Source of the DNA: Haloferacaceae archaeon
GTDB taxonomy: Archaea; Halobacteriota; Halobacteria; Halobacteriales; Haloferacaceae
DNA length: 6,636 nucleotides
Direction of reading: 5' to 3'
NCBI GenBank assembly: GCA_028274825.1
Contig: JAQCMZ010000334.1
Span: 1-6,636, forward strand
Made by a program: the position numbers and the translations under genes. This document shows positions 6,303-6,636 of the stretch, one piece after another. Position 1 is the first letter of the stretch; the number at the start of each line of letters is the position of its first letter. The notes below the pieces were generated by a model, which was not told the DNA's origin, made no database searches, and saw only the letters and a program-made list of their open reading frames with translations.

Positions 6303-6636
6303 TCTCCTCCGCGTGACCGCGGCCGAATCCCACCGCACCGCTGGGTTGGGAGTGGCAGGGTTGCAGACTCCCAAGCCAACACACCGTTGGAATCGGTGAG
6401 TGACCAATCGATGGGCAGTCTCCTGGGAGTGGCCACCCCGGGACTCCTCTCGTCTGTCGTGTTCGGACACCCAGTGTTGTGTTGGCCACAGAGAGTCCAA
6501 CAGACTGCGACGGACTCGGAGTGACTTTCTCTGCGAGTATTTGCCCGGTGGTTGGTGTGTGATTCCCACATCGGGCCACACTCTGTTTCCAGTGTGGGCG
6601 GACACTCGAACCGCCAGTTGTCGGGCGCTCGGCTAC
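6303..6636 (-). pseudogene. Decayed 3' tail of a second tnpB with its right end
   Basis: The stretch upstream of the broken tnpB resembles that gene's own 3' end. Matching minus-strand blocks, in the same order, include an identical 18-base block (6513-6530 and 5061-5078), then AGAGGAGT, GATTCCAAC, CTGCAACCC, a CCCAACC...GGGATTC stretch, and GCGGAGGAG. Protein remnants match in shifting frames: VWPDVG against CNADVNG of RuvC-III (Asp at 6570-6572) and ESHSES against the same string in the other copy. No single frame holds all of this, so it is a pseudogene. The copy is about 50 bases longer than the other between shared blocks, so it is a divergent relative and not a fresh duplication. An open frame running from 6605 through this debris into tnpB has no stop but is not a real gene extension. 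The rest of the remnant lies beyond the window. Confidence 0.65.

Larger units (their letters stand above)
4890..6636 (-). mobile_element. Tandem IS1341-type (tnpB-only) element remnants
   Basis: The segment comprises a broken tnpB element and, directly upstream on the same strand, the 3' end of another. No tnpA transposase is present in the window, so both are of the tnpB-only kind, which would rely on a TnpA supplied in trans. The inner element seems to lack its own left end: only about 35 bases separate the codon matching the usual start from the right-end-like sequence of the neighbour, whereas the left-edge copy has over 110 bases from tnpB to its hairpin. A deletion joining two neighbouring elements would explain this. 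Confidence 0.55.

Noticed and set aside
6303..6605. An N-terminal extension of tnpB from an ATG at 6605.
   Set aside because: The extra 101 codons correspond to the decayed tail of another tnpB and show no TnpB N-terminal similarity.
1..6636. Search by eye for CRISPR arrays, tRNA or rRNA genes and a defence operon.
   Set aside because: No regularly spaced repeats, no cloverleaf and no rRNA-like sequence were found; the only RNA-guided component is TnpB.

Overview
This window looks like a halophilic archaeal (haloarchaeal) chromosome. The evidence is a strongly acidic proteome, a proteasome-activating nucleotidase, a pyruvoyl-dependent arginine decarboxylase, IS1341-type TnpB proteins of a haloarchaeal kind, and promoters that fit leaderless transcription. 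Every gene I can support lies on the minus strand, so transcription runs right to left. I cannot name the genus.

Layout from left to right. Positions 1-143 hold the first 47 codons of a tnpB gene that leaves the window, with its upstream element end and a strong hairpin at 256-275. Positions 276-615 have no convincing gene, but 389-608 is unusually dense in short inverted repeats. Positions 616-1095 encode arginine decarboxylase (pdaD). Positions 1356-2582 encode a PanB-type proteasomal ATPase, followed on its own strand by T-rich termination tracts. A 419-base gap separates it from an M3-family oligoendopeptidase F (pepF, 3002-4798). From about 4890 to the right edge is mobile-element debris: a tnpB broken by one extra base (4943-about 6302), its overlapping right end and candidate omega RNA, and then the more decayed 3' tail of a second tnpB (6303-6636).

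How the genes fit together. PanB unfolds proteins and feeds them to the 20S proteasome, and PepF can trim the resulting peptides, so the two form a plausible protein-turnover neighbourhood, though each has its own promoter. PdaD makes agmatine, which archaea use for tRNA-Ile2 modification and polyamines; it is probably independent. All three housekeeping genes carry a TTAG-type box 29-31 bases upstream of the start codon, which supports leaderless mRNAs and fixes the panB start.

The least ordinary parts are the two tnpB loci of one subfamily lying in direct orientation on either side of pdaD-panB-pepF, the junction of two tnpB tails at the right end, and the palindrome-rich stretch after pdaD. 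I see no CRISPR array, rRNA, tRNA or defence operon.
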